Shown here: in pieces, positions 47,087 to 58,754 of the stretch | Layout: the number at the start of each line of letters is the position of its first letter | Numbering within the stretch: position 1 is the stretch's first letter | Assembly (NCBI GenBank): GCA_037903475.1 | Contig: JBAJFG010000336.1 | Location: 186,001 to 250,000 of the forward strand | Source: Ancylostoma caninum | Lineage: Eukaryota > Nematoda > Chromadorea > Rhabditida > Ancylostomatidae | Direction: 5' to 3' | Length of the DNA stretch: 64,000 nt | The notes under the pieces: generated by a model | Database searches by the model: none | What the model was told of the DNA's origin: nothing | Seen by the model: the letters and a program-made list of their open reading frames with translations, nothing else | Made by a program: the position numbers and the translations under genes

Positions 47087-50000
47087 CGAGAATAGTGATA
47101 AAGGGTACTGGTCAAACATCCTACCATTTTCTGTTGGTATCCGCCTTTCTCCTTCATTTTCACTATGACATGAACGCTTTTGGATACTAAAAGAAAGCTG
47201 ACGCACACGTAGAGGACCACAATGGAGCAGCTTATTAGTCGAATGGCCTTAAACGTGAATAAATAATAAAAAACACACATGAACTGGCAACAAGAAACCA
47301 AATCGAACCGCAGGGGGATGCCATTTAGTTCCACTAAGTCTCCATATATTGTTCTCTTTTGTATGAGTGAATGGAATAAAGAATAATGGAAAGTGTATCC
47401 CCACAGCCATTATAAAATCAGCGACCAGCATAATATACACATTTTTGCGAGACCAAATCTGTAAAAACCTCATTGATAACCCAGCAGAATATGATCGTGA
47501 GAGAGTGCGTGATTTTATTAACCTTTTCATATGAGCACGGAAAACATACTGCCGTGAATCTATTTACTGTCATTAGGAAGAATCCATTTAAATGCGTGAA
47601 TAAGGCTACCCCAATCATTGAGGCCATCGAACGAGTGAGTGGCTCCAGGGTTGGTCCTAAATATTCCACAACTCTCTCGGAAAGTACATTATAGATTCTT
47701 TCAAAGAAGAATTATAAAACAATGTTGTATGAACAAGGGTTACCGTAGATCAGCTTACTGACCGAATCCTACTTTCAGTTCGCGTCTAAACCATTCTTGA
47801 GCGAAAATACCGACGATGTCGAAGAAACCTAAAAAAAGAACAATCGTTTGGGCTAATTTTCTGCTGACTCTCATTCTTCACTCATCACTTACTTTGTTAC
47901 CACTTTTCTCACTTACCTAGTCTGTTGCTCGTATGCTTATATCGCGCCTGTGGTTACAGACAATCGCACCTTTTGCCACTGTCGCAGTGTATTCTGCAGG
48001 TGCTCCGCACGATAGACTCATAAGCCTCTGCTACTTATATGTACATGTTCTGTATGTGTCTACCAGTGACAGACGCAGGTGGCAGGGCGCCCCCCACTCC
48101 ACGGCAATGGGTCGCCAAATTTTCGAAATTACTTTACGATACAAATAAAAATCTTGTATTGGTTTATTTTTAATTGTTTATTTTTATTATTGTTTTCAAT
48201 ATAATTTTTATTTATTTTTTAATATTATAATTGATATTTTCATTAATTTTATTTTCCCCCTGGGTCCCGAAAGCGGCGGAGACTCCAGGAGCGGAGCAAG
48301 TTAATTTGTAGCTTCATCCTCGCAGTTAGCACCTTGACGGACGGTTTTGTGATAACTAAGGCGTAACGTTCGGCGCCATAGCGACATCTACAACATCTTC
48401 AAAGCTTATCAACACCAAGATGAGGGCACCTTTCGACACGACCAGGAAGAGCGGAATTAGCTGGTCCTACCTTTTTATTTCAGCAATACACCAACAAAGA
48501 ATGTGAGACGTTGCGGAATAAGAACAATGTTTCCAAATTCTAAGTAACGCACAGCTAAATGATAATAAATAGGTGAAAAAATTCCATTGTACTAACCAAA
48601 ACCGCGGAGACTTACCATGTAACCATTAACCGTTTATGTTATGTTTCACAGCAAGGAATGCGTTTTCGGTGAAACTATTAGGGTGTGTAATTATAAAGGC
48701 TCGCACACTTTTTCACCTCTGCCAGAGCGTTATTATACACATATGCTTAAATTCCTTCTCTATCTTAAGCATCTTAAAAGCGCATCTACAAATGCGTGAT
48801 TCAGTTGGAAAAATTCAATTTTAGATCTAAAAAATTTGAAAGACTATAGGTAGAGCCAGGCAATCGTGTCCTGCCCCGCCAATGAAAGATTTTTTCTATC
48901 TGTATGGTACCTGGAATGACAAGGTTCTTGGAACAAGTTTAGTACAGAGTAACTGGGGGGGGGGGGGCGATATTTTGAAAGCACTCGCAAAAAGTCAAGT
49001 CTGATGAGAGGAACCATACAGATGATTACGGCAGATTTCTCTCTACAATAATTGTGCCACGTAGGAAAACCACTTCAGCATCATCTTGTCGAAATAACAA
49101 CTACTAGAAATTTTTCACGACCGGCCCCGTTCAAGAGCGAGGAAAAATCAACAAAAGCTGAAAAAAATTACCCAACAAAAAACTGAAAAAATAAGTTGGG
49201 AAGGCTTGTCTCAGCCGCAACGTAGCCAAGTCTCGCCACTATCAGATACCACTCAGTTCTAGTTAGGAAGCTTTTCTTGCGAGGAAAAATGCAAAAACCG
49301 CGGAAAAAGTAGGAGTTCGGGAAAGCGTCTGCTTCGACTTACTCACTCGCAGTTATTTTTCCGAGAAGGAACTTCGTTTCTTGCGTAGAGGATGATAAAG
49401 GGAGTTTGAGAGTAGTCATACACTCACGTTTGATAGAAGCGTTCTGCTAATATTTTTTAGAAAACATATTGCTCCGCGCGAAAAAGCGCATGCACAATTT
49501 TACACTCTGTTAAATTTATTTAAAAACTAGTAATGCAAAGTCTGAGTGTGAAATGTATTCGCATTCAGTGGCAAATGCCTTTTATCAACTTCCATGCTGA
49601 AAACGAATGCCCTCTTGAAGCTAAACGCATGATGCAAAGTCAAGATCTGACATCAGTTCTTTAGACTATTTCTATGTCTAGAATCCACTGAAAGAAATGA
49701 GAGGAAACCTGAAGCAGGATAGCGCATTAGCAAAAAAGGTGGTCTTAAAATTACTGTTACATAAAAAACGGGAGAGAAAATAGATAGGCAGTGTAAAGTT
49801 TGTGTTCGATGTCTTACATTGGAAAAAAATCAACACATTACTCCCGGAAAACGAGTGCTCTCGTAAAGCCAAATGTATGGCATAAAATAGGGTTCATCAA
49901 GATCTGAATTGATTTTTAGGACTATTTCTATGTCAGAAGCAAGTGGAAGTCTGAAGCTAGATAGCGCATTAGCAAACAAGGTGGTCCCTGGATTACTATT

Positions 50001-53000
50001 ACGTAGAACTAGAGGGTATTTTAAAACATGCAAAATCTATGTTTGATGCCTTAAATTGGAAAAATTTAACACTTTTTCTCTAATGTCTTCCATCACTATT
50101 GGCACAGATTCAGAAGCGCTAACAGAAATCGAAGATCGTGGCCATATGATGAATGTAGCCGTATTCCGGCGAGGTTTGGCCCAGGGCCATGCGTGGCCAA
50201 CTCGGCTATATGCGATGGCCTCGTATTCCGGGAGCAGCGCGCGCAATTCGAAGTCGGTGCTCACTGGGCCAAGCATGGCCCACTACTTTTGGTAGGGCCA
50301 TGCGACAAAATCTTCGTTTTTTGCCCGGATTCATGCCTGGTTTTCATTCCTTCAGCAAAAAGTGTCTTCATATCGCTCTTTCTACAGATGCTTTCAACAA
50401 TGGCATAGCACTGTTCCATTTCAATGCAGAGTTATCAAACAAGGTTACTGCGTAGAAATGGGAAAATTCGGTGGCACTATTCGGCTAGTTCTGCTCCAAA
50501 ATTCCAAAGTGAAATATCTCGCGCAAACTTTGCCAAGGGTTATTTGAGGTTTTGGACATGGAAATTGTATCCAATTTGTACCGCTACTTAGTTTTTAAAG
50601 GCTAACGGTAGGCATACTGCAGAGATGGAATCTCTTGCAGTCCTCTCATATTTTGTGTAGGAGGGTTGATTTGAGCCCCGATTATGAATATCGCATCCAT
50701 TTTCTACCATTTTCTACCGTGACCCCATTTTCGATAGGAGATTCAGAGAAGATGCAGATTTTGGGGGGAGGGGGGGAAACGAAGGTGGCATGCAAAGTAA
50801 TGTCGATAATCGTGACCAGCGCCTAAAGCAACCCTTTCCAAAGTTTTAGAAGATCCTGTGAGATACAGTGTTCATAGTAAACCTTGCCTAACCCTACAAA
50901 AACGGTGTTGCGGTACAAAAAGGATACGATATTTGTGTTCATCTCCTCAGACAACCCCCTAGATGAAATTTGGGCGGAAAGAATTTCATCGAAAAATTCG
51001 GGGCAGAACTAGCCAGATAGTGCCCTGGACTTATTTGTATCTCGCGTTAATTTGATGATAAGGGCAATTTAAACAAGATGTGCGCGTTCGACACGCGCGT
51101 GTATGTATGGTGAAGTATAGGCTCAGTTGCAGCAATGACGCACTTAAGACGCAAGTCATACTCGCACATTTGTGGGCTCGCAGCTGTTCGCAGCGACCGA
51201 GCAGTATCTTCATCGAGGATGTGAGCAGACTAGTGTGGACCGATCTTCATCGAAAATCAAACACAAATATGTGTATGCGTTCGACGCGGGGCTCACGCGC
51301 GCATCTAATATGAACTGCCTTTCCGACAGTATGCGTGTACCATTTGTAAGGACGTCCCTCACACCCTGTACTGGGTGATGAGCTCTCAATTTGTTCGTTT
51401 TTCTGGCCTACAACGTTTCAGATAACGCGGTGAACGGCGCGCTTGTGGACAGGGCCAGCGGCCCACGCCGGAATACCGGGTCATACGCGATGGGCCATGC
51501 ACGCTTGACCAGGGTCATGCGCCACTGGGCCATGCGTGGCTGGCCCAGCCGAATTCGGAATACGGCTAATGAGGTCCAACTAACACGCTTTCCCTCGTAG
51601 TGCTTTTCCAACCAATCATGCGATTGCTCAACCAATATTGAGCAATCGCATGTCTCGTGTTCTTTCAAAACCTTCTAACCCTATTGACCGAGATTCGGAA
51701 GTCAGGGAGGGAGAGCGTTATCATTTCCACACGTCACTCAAAGCAATCATAAAGCGAGCACGCTGCATGCGTATAACTGTTCAGGGTAGGCAGAGGAGTT
51801 GCTTCCTCTCTTTCTTTTCCTCTCGAGTAAACGCCCTACAGCACAGACACAACCACCAAAGCGTTCATTTTGCACGAAGCTGCTCGGACCTCAAACTTGT
51901 ATAATTAAACCCCAATATTGCACTACCTCTTGAGAAAAAAAACTTAGAAAACTTTACAACGATAAAATAAAGCGAATATGGAGTGACAGGCGCACAATGT
52001 TTTTAGAGGCCTCCAAGCGAGATGAAGCTCTGGTAGCGCACCGTTCTCATGCATTCTTCTCATTCTCTTTTCTCATTCTTCGCGCAGATCGTGTAGAAGC
52101 CGCAATATCGAGAATGCATTAAACTCAACCCACTAGCTTCAAAATTTTGGTATACCATGTGTATAATGATGCACGGTGTAAGCAGGAATTATTAGGTATG
52201 TGAAAAAGTTTCCGCCCTTTTTCAAGCAAAATTGAGTGTTTTTTTTTTCAAAATAGAAAAGAAACAGATAGATCAATCAAAGTACTGGCCATCGTTAGCC
52301 ATAACCGTTGCCCATCTTTCCGGGAGGAGACGGATGCCGCGGCGGTAGAAGGCCTCGTCCTTCGACTCGATCCATTCCCTCACCCATTTTTTGACGTCTC
52401 CGAAAGACTGGAAGTGCTGCTCGGAAAGCCCGTGGGCCGTCGACCGAAACAAATAGTAGTCTGACGGAGCACAGTCTGGTGAATAAGCCGCATGTGGTAG
52501 CACATCCCAGCAAAGTGCTTCAAGCGTCTCCTTCACTGCTTTTGTAACATGTGGACGAGCACTGTCATGCAGCAAAATGACTTTGTGCTGCCTTGTCTCG
52601 TGTTCCGGCCGTTTCTGGTGCAATGCTCTGCTCAAACGAATCATTTGCTCTTTATAGAGATCGCCCGTGATCGTCTGGCCTGGTTTAAGCAGCTCATGAT
52701 AGATGACTCCCTTCTGGTCCCACCAGATACACAGCATTGCCTTCTTCCCATGGATATTGCGCTTTGGCGTCGATTGTGATGGTTGGCCACGGTCGCAAAT
52801 GGCTTTCCGGCGCTTCGGATTATCGAAATAGATCCACTTTTCGTCTCCAGTAACGATACAATGCAGAAATCCCTTCCTTTTTTGTTTGTCAAGCAACATT
52901 TCACAGATTTTTTCTTCTTTCCATGTCGCGTTCTGTCAAGTCGTATGGTACCCATCTGCCTTCCTTATAAACCTTTCCCATGGCTTTGAGACGCTTGGAA

Positions 53001-53793
53001 ATGTTGGATCTATCAACATTTAGAGAGTTGGCAATCTCTTCTTGTGTTTGGCGTGGATCTTCATCAATTAATGTTTGAAGTTCTTTGTCTTCAAAAACTT
53101 TTGGCCTTCCACTGCGTTGCTTGTCTCCAACATCGAAATCACCACTACTAAAGCGTCGGAACCATTCTTTGCATGTTGTTTCTGATGGAGCATGGTCCCC
53201 ATAAGCTTCCATGAGCATTCGGCGAGATTCGGCAGCAGTTTTCTTCAAATTGAAGCAGAAAAGAAGTTCTTCGCGCAAATGACGCTTACTTGGCTCAAAT
53301 ATCGGCATGATTATCGCCATAAAACACAATGATGTTGATATAAATCGAGACAAATATGTACTAAATGTTATTGACAGATGTCAAAGCAACAAAATGAAGT
53401 AGGATTTACAAAGTTTTTGCAAGGATAGCTAACGATATAACCACTCATCGCTAGAGGGCGGAAACTTCTTCACATACCTAATACCACCTATTTTCTGTTC
53501 TGTTGAGGTGTTTGTTCCTCCATTCATGCTTTGAAAAGGGCTAGCAAATTGACAATCGTGTCATCTGGCTGATTTTTCTCAAGCGACATAATAGCCAAAA
53601 AAGTAATCAACTCACCCGTGATTCTGAAAATAACGAAAAAGGCTGACTGTAATATCTTCGATTTTGACCGAAGAGTGACAATAAGAATATAGGCATAGAA
53701 TAGCACAGTGACAACAGAAATCACAAACTGCAGATCAAGTATCCATGTAAATATCTCCTGGGCCAGCATCTCAATGCGTTCGTGAAGTAGCAA
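44938..53793 (-). CDS. Serpentine (7TM) chemoreceptor srg-C, Srg-superfamily type, complete, 7 exons
   Basis: Exons, in coding order: 53616-53793, 47763-47828, 47523-47656, 47309-47458, 47125-47247, 45163-45282, 44938-45096; 930 bp, 309 aa, all GT-AG and in phase. TM1 is in exon 1 (FVISVVTVLFYAYILIVTLR); TM2 in FFDIVG; TM3 ends FLMTVNRFTAVCFP (NRF at 113-115); SYEK joins IWSRKNVYIMLVADF (TM4); TM5 IVVLYVCVSFLLVSKS; TM6 GLVALVAIDCLLGIV; TM7 LLLFVTMSINSYGIIFLS. The 61-nt T-rich intron at 47248-47308 is required to keep frame. The first intron is 5.8 kb and contains the mariner at 52192-53481; linking exon 1 to the rest rests on phase and homology with srg-A. Start could also be Met-9. Ligand unknown. 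Confidence 0.78.
45283..46633. other. Intron of srg-C
   Basis: Intronic sequence between the TM5 and TM6 exons; the frame at 45638-45940 on the opposite strand has no recognisable motif. Confidence 0.5.
46635..46744. repeat. Long hairpin in srg-C intron
   Basis: Two 50-bp arms (46635-46684 and 46695-46744) around a 10-bp loop, about 85-90% complementary; for example CCTAATGGAAGC pairs with GCTTCCATTAGG. This could be a tiny foldback element. Confidence 0.85.
46909..47086. repeat. (TAA)n microsatellite, about 180 bp
   Basis: AAT/TAA trinucleotides with scattered TAG variants, next to the srg-C TM5 exon. It creates spurious poly-Asn and poly-Leu/Ile frames. Confidence 0.97.
51061..51321. mobile_element. 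Family-2 MITE copy
   Basis: AGGGCAATTTAAACAAGATG at the left, inverted at the right (GCATCTAATATGAACTGCCT). Interior GTTCGACACGCGCGTG and GTTCGACGCGGGGCTCACGC match the family. Confidence 0.8.
51617..51652. repeat. Perfect 15-bp hairpin
   Basis: CATGCGATTGCTCAA, a 6-nt spacer, then TTGAGCAATCGCATG. It has no T-run and no gene end nearby, so it is not read as a terminator. Confidence 0.85.
52192..53481 (-). mobile_element. Mariner transposon, about 1290 bp, near-intact
   Basis: Terminal inverted repeats TTAGGTATGTGAA(A/G)AAGTTTC, then CGCCCT, are directly flanked by TA duplications at both ends. They enclose a single transposase gene on the minus strand (52273-53308). The structure and transposase signatures resemble mariner elements described from hookworms (for example bandit of Ancylostoma caninum); that comparison is from memory, not an alignment. 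It lies in the first intron of srg-C. Confidence 0.93.
52273..53308 (-). pseudogene. Mariner transposase with one frameshift
   Basis: Cut-and-paste transposase of about 345 codons (1036 bp = 3 x 345 + 1). N-terminal helix-turn-helix region: HLREELLFCFNLKKTAAESR, then TCKEWFRRFSSGDFDVGDKQ, RSGRPK, and a second helix-turn-helix ending DRSNISKRLKAMGK. Linker WVPYDL corresponds to the mariner WVPHEL motif. Catalytic D34D triad is present: GDEKW, HDSARPH, and the SDY of PDCAPSDY, with 34 residues between the second and third Asp. The only visible defect is a 1-nt frame change at a six-A run (52908-52913), giving a stop after ERRKNL while the next frame resumes at ICEMLL. Recently active, but probably not functional as read; a sequencing homopolymer error is possible. 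Confidence 0.9.
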
Positions 53794-56216
53794 ATTCTAT
53801 ATTTTCTACTATATCGCGCACATTTACCAATGGGATTAAAAAAAGAATTGAAGAAAATGGAGAGCAAAGTTCTCATCAAAAAACCGTGGGACCGTGGGAT
53901 CGAATGAATTAGGGATAATTGATTTTACATTCTGAAAATCACTGCTGATTCCTCAAAACGGTTTTGAGAAATATACCTTTGACTACATATGATGAGTCTT
54001 TTCATTCAACAAAAAGACCTAAGCCACTTTTTGCATTTTCCTTTGTAAATGTACTTTTCAGATTCCAGTCGAACAGCAAAGACAGCAAAGGTGATGTCAC
54101 CTTAGAGAAGAAAAACCCTGGTCGTCGAGTTGCTGTGGAGCTCATGAAATCTCTTTTCGCAATGAATAGGTGTGCCGTGGTTGGCCAAAGCTTCCAAGAC
54201 CGCATCGGTCTCAACAGAGTCGAGCTGTGGACGTGCTTTCTTACGGTAGGACAGAGCCAACAACATAGGAACATTCACATTCAGATGAGAAATTACTGAG
54301 ATTCCAGAGTGAAGCGAATGGGTGAAGGTATGCGCGTTGGTGTGTAATTTTCGTTTTCTTTTGTGCACATCTTTCCCCCTAAAATTGTAGTTTTGCGTGC
54401 TTTCCTACCATAGAAATATTCTGGTGTGTTCATCCAGAAAGTTGCATTCTCACGTAATTTCCTCCTTTCTAACTAAATTGATCATGAAAAAACTGCTGAG
54501 TCCAGCCTTATGCACGATTTCAATCGAAGAGGATTCCTTTCATGAGAATCAATTTTCATAAGTCTAACACTCCGACTAAGTTGCCAGTTCTGTTAAACGA
54601 TTACGTTTTCTTTCCGCATTCTATGCTTGAAGTTGTCATGTCGCATTAAGAAAGGAAAACGAGATTGTCGTGCCCCGGGGTCCGTCGGCGGTTCAGTGGC
54701 TCAGGTTAGACCCCGAGCACGACTGGCCGCGTCCCTGGAGAATGCGCTTCTTACTAACCTAATGGCGTCCTATCCCCACAGAAGTACCCGGCCGGAAATC
54801 TAGGATCCCGCTTCCCACCTCCCGTCTCCCTCACAAGGTCCATACGCTGCGCCCCCAACCCCAGCCCCGCCCACAATGGTGTTACTGAACAAGTAGGATA
54901 TGAACAACGACATATTGCTACACGACAGAACACAATACGGATAGTAGTTTATAGCAATAAAACACACGACATCAATACACGGCAATCAATAATGGTATAC
55001 AACGAGAATGATATTAGGGCCAGCTCAGTAGCAGAACATGGAAGGATGGTGTTACTCACGGGACACGGCGATGACATGCCGGAGGAGGACCTGCTGCTCC
55101 AGATGGTATCATCACGAACGACACAGATAGAATAAACGACGCGAGAGCACCGGACAACCTAACCGTCCGGCGCGACAGCACAGCAGCGACCGATTTCGAA
55201 AATCAGGCGCGCCGCGCCGTCCGCACGCGACTCAGAGTGGGAACTACCGTGCGTCAGGCCTGCGCGGCGGGACCCCGCCACAGGGCAGAGTCGCGCACGG
55301 CGCGATAGAGATCATAGGTGAAAAACTCTAGGGCTCATACTTAATCCAATTTCACTTTCAGCTGACAATGAGCCAAAGGAGACCTCCACTTTGGAAGAAG
55401 CGCATCCTCTTTATCTCACACCTTAATTTAAACGATCTAATCACTGAGAGATGCTGTGAGGGTTTGACAATTTATAACGAAATATGTACCGTTGTATGCA
55501 GCTTGTGATGAAGATCTCCAATCCATTTTCCTGTTCTGCTGCGGAGTTCTCTGTAAAGGGTTACATGGTACATTCCCAGTTTAGCCGAGGCAGCGAAAAT
55601 TTGGCTCCTTGGGTAAATTTCGCTAAAAGATTTGGGGAACTTTCCTGGACCTAAGAAAACTTTGAAAGCATCAATCAGTTTCAATAGTTGACAAGTTAGA
55701 AATAGTTTTCGCACATAACTTTAGCAGAACACAACTCGGGAGACAGAATTAGCCGTTGTTGGCTAGCCGAAATTATACCACTTAATTTTTTCCCAAACAG
55801 CTCCGCAGCAGATAAGAAAAATTTATTCGAGACCATAGAAAATCATCAGCATAGAAAATCTGTATATGGTGATATACATTTTGTTACGAGGTATTGGACC
55901 CCTCCCCTAGAATCCATCCCTGATTACACGGCTCAAATTTGAATTCTACATAAGAAATCATGTTCATCGTGCAGCTTCATCATGTTTGCAGCCACGTCAA
56001 CGCACAGCTCAAGCAATGAACTCTGACAAGAAACAATTAAGAAAACCACAATGAAGTGCAAGAATGATATTCCTGAATTAAGGGCAGATAGCTATTCTTC
56101 TACAAGATTTTCGGGCAAAAGCATGTACAACAACTATCTGAATTGTTGTCATAACAATGGACATAGGATGACTCCAGAGAGCTCTAGAATGGGCGCTGCA
56201 TACACAATTACACACA
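53794..56216. other. No firm gene; GC-rich island
   Basis: Upstream of srg-C. A GC-rich block at about 54670-55330 (CCGTCGGCGGTTCAGTGGCT, later many CGCG) contrasts with its flanks and may be a repeat or a CpG-rich promoter-like region. The frame at 55472-55714 (minus strand) has coding-like composition but no recognisable family. Confidence 0.4.
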
Positions 56217-56254
56217 CACCTTTATCTCGTTGAATTCTCAACGAGATAAAGGTG
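56217..56254. repeat. Perfect 17-bp hairpin
   Basis: CACCTTTATCTCGTTGA, 4-nt loop, then TCAACGAGATAAAGGTG; looser pairing extends outward (GGCGCTGCA / GCAGCGCC). Confidence 0.9.
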
Positions 56255-56624
56255 TGCAGCGCCACTCCAATTCTGAGAGGTGAACGGATGATTCTCTTCT
56301 TCGGAAGAATTAGTCGAGAAATTAGTAAATCCCACGCAGTGTTCCGTCGCAGGGTGGCAATAGTGGGCGTGGCAAGATGTTCCGTTTGAAGGTTTCCTCC
56401 GCCTATGACTAAAATGACGCAGCGCATCCCTTGGAACCGCTTGCTGGGCAGCTCATCGCAGGAAAATACTGTGGTATGCTCCTCTGACGAGTTTTTCCGT
56501 GGTTTGTTCGCGCTGCGTAGCAGTTTGGTTTGTTACGACGATGGCGATTCACTGAGCAGCAGTCGCACGGCGCTCCATAAAGACAATGATTTACGACTAC
56601 TCTAACTGAGTGGTAGTACTTAGT

Positions 56625-56770
56625 ATAGTTGTATCCAAATATTGGTATTGGAATAAATATTCGGAATAATTGAACATTCGAAAGGTCACCATATTCAAAT
56701 ATGTTGGCCAAATATTTCAAATATGCAATATTTGAATATTCAAAGATGGTACTATTTGAATCTATTCCAG
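56625..56770. repeat. AT-rich palindromic repeat related to 14704-14898
   Basis: Repeated AATATTCG, TTGAATATT and ATTTGAATA motifs with foldback potential, immediately at the truncated 3' side of the second LINE. Confidence 0.55.
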
Positions 56771-56773
56771 CAT

Positions 56774-58706
56774 TCAAGGCGACACACTAGCCATGCACAC
56801 TGTCAGCGATATTTGACAAAGTTGAAGAACCAATAAGAAATCCTGTTCTTGAGGAAAAACATGAAATTTATTTAGCCAAGACTGAAATTTATCCCTAACA
56901 ACCTTCTCCATAACTTTTGCCGGGGTGGTAGTAATGTTTATGGGACGAAAGTTGGAAATGCAATTCGCTGAAGACATCTTAGGAATGGGTATGATAATCG
57001 ACATTTCCAGGGGTCTGGTACATCACCAACTAACAGTGAGATATTGAAAATCATAGTCAAAGGCTGGCATAAAGCTGAAGCGCACTTTTTATCGACAATT
57101 TAGGGAAATCAACGAATTCCTCAGAAAAAGGTTTTAAATGGTTTAGGTAGTACAGAATGTCATCAGGTCGAATCATCACTTCAGAAAGTTTGTGTTTGAC
57201 ACGTCTTGGATAAAGGTTTGGAGGCGCATTCGAATCGTTTCGAAAGACGCTAGAAAAATGCATGCCAAGTTATTCCGTTTTTTCCTCAAGTGTCTTCAGC
57301 AAATCTCCTCCCTGATTGGTTAGGATAGGAGGGTTAGAAATAGGCTTCGGTCTATTTTGAATAAAGCGGAAAAGTGGCATCATTGCTCTTTCCGATGCCA
57401 ATCGCCTTTCTCGGTAAGCAGGAAATTTTTTTAAGATCATATTCCATGTCTCTACAGATCTTTTTATGAAGTGAATTGGACATGGGATTAGGTAAAGAGT
57501 CGAATAGTCTCTGTTTCTGCGCTTGCAAAGGCCGCAAAGTTATGCTCGGTACGTGTTTTATCTTGAGTGTAACATAAAAGGAAAATGCAGAGTAAATTTG
57601 GCTCAAACATCGTCGATAAACATCGCTAGCAGATTCGTAGTTATCAAAAACGGAGAGCCAGTCAATGTTCTGTAAGTGTCTGCTGTTGACATAATCAACA
57701 TTGGTAAAATCTGGTGTAGGAACAGCACAGGCACAAGGAGACTGAGCTGTCATCTCAACACGAACGATGCGATGTTCCGAGGTAGTCAGAGGTGGAAACC
57801 AGCACAGGTTCGAGATAGTGTCTTGTGAGGTTAAGACCAAATTCAAAATGCTACTGTCGTGTGTGGGCTCGAGAACATGTTGCTTCACTCCAAAGCTGTG
57901 GAAGAAATCAAAAAAATTTTGGGAAGCCGAAATTGATCTAATCAATTTGTAGGTTGAAGTCGCCTACGAGAACTACATTGTTCTGGGCCAAACAAATATC
58001 AACGCATAAATCAATTAATTCTCCATCATATTCAATAGTAGTTTTCGGCGGACGAAAGACACATAAAAAAGTGATCCGTGGAAATTGTTCAGAACAGAAA
58101 ATGTCAGTACATAATACATCAGCGACAGTAGTATTTGAGTGACCAATTTTGCGAGCAGCGAACAGAGACTTGATCAGAAAACATGCTCCTCCTCCTTTGC
58201 CCCTTGTCCGATCCACTCGGAAGACAGAATAGTGAAGATTGCCGACTATATCACTACCAAGAAATTTAGCTGATGACCATGTTTCCTTTATAACTGCAAC
58301 CTCAGGTTTGCAATAATTCAAAAGTAAATGTACAACATGCTCCTCCTCCTTTGCCCCTTGTCCGATCCACTCGGAAGACAAAATAGTGAAGATTGCCGAC
58401 TATATCACTACCAAGAAATTTAGCTGATGACCATGTTTCCTTTATAACTGCAACCTCAGGTTCGCAATAATTCAAAAGTAAATGTAATTTGCCGGATTTA
58501 TTGGCGAGACTACGTGCATTAAAGACGAAACATTCTATGGCATCCTTGTGGCTATGCCCACTTAGCATTTCCCGGAATACAGTGCGTTTCATAACTATAG
58601 GGACACCCGATTTTTTGCTGTAGCGAGCTTCATCGTGGACCATCTTTTCTCCATTAAATTCAAGATGTGAAATAACCTCTAGAGACGTATTCTTCATTAA
58701 CATCAT
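56774..58706 (-). mobile_element. Second LINE relic (endonuclease + start of reverse transcriptase), 3' truncated
   Basis: Minus-strand blocks in order. 58706-58302: FVFNARSLANKSGKLHLLLN, then EVAVIKETWSSAKFLG (endonuclease start with the ETW motif). 58381-57938: RVDRTRGKGGGACFLIKS, then VLVGDFNLQID (GDFN). 57945-57352: ILNLVLTSQD, TTSEHRIVRVEM (the SDH-equivalent region) and a long linker. 57263-57057: further linker. 57004-56774: IIPIPKMSSANCISNFRPIN, then KVMEKVVRDKFQSWL (first reverse-transcriptase blocks). The palm with YADD is missing, so the copy is truncated on its 3' side, unlike usual 5' truncation. A 154-bp internal tandem duplication is present (58181-58488). Inactive. Confidence 0.82.
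58181..58488. repeat. 154-bp tandem duplication inside the LINE
   Basis: 58181-58334 and 58335-58488 are nearly identical (start ACATGCTCCTCCTCCTTTGC). The duplication repeats part of the endonuclease coding region and explains the repeated EVAVIKETW...RVDRTRGKGGGAC peptide. Confidence 0.93.
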
Positions 58707-58754
58707 TGATGTATAAGTTTGAACACATAGTATCTACCCTATTCACATAAATCT

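Larger units (their letters stand above)
47829..52191. other. First intron of srg-C, proximal part
   Basis: Contains an AT-rich repeat with GC-rich flanks (48060-48300), a G-run (48955-48967), a two-copy direct repeat of about 243 bp (about 49600-49840 and 49845-50085), GGGCCATGCGTGGCC-type repeats (50160-50300, 51430-51570), a family-2 MITE (51061-51321) and a short perfect hairpin (51617-51652). No coding sequence recognised. Confidence 0.5.

Noticed and set aside
46801..47334. Poly-Leu and poly-Asn frames
   Set aside because: They are translation of the (TAA)n tract; only the part within 47125-47247 is a true exon (srg-C TM5).
47125..47458. Frameshift in srg-C (and 61345-61675 in srg-B) making them pseudogenes
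   Set aside because: A 61-nt T-rich GT-AG intron at the same position in both genes restores frame and gives exon sizes matching srg-A.
51617..51652. Hairpin as a transcription terminator
   Set aside because: No T-run, no adjacent gene end, and intrinsic terminators of this type are not used by animal RNA polymerase II.
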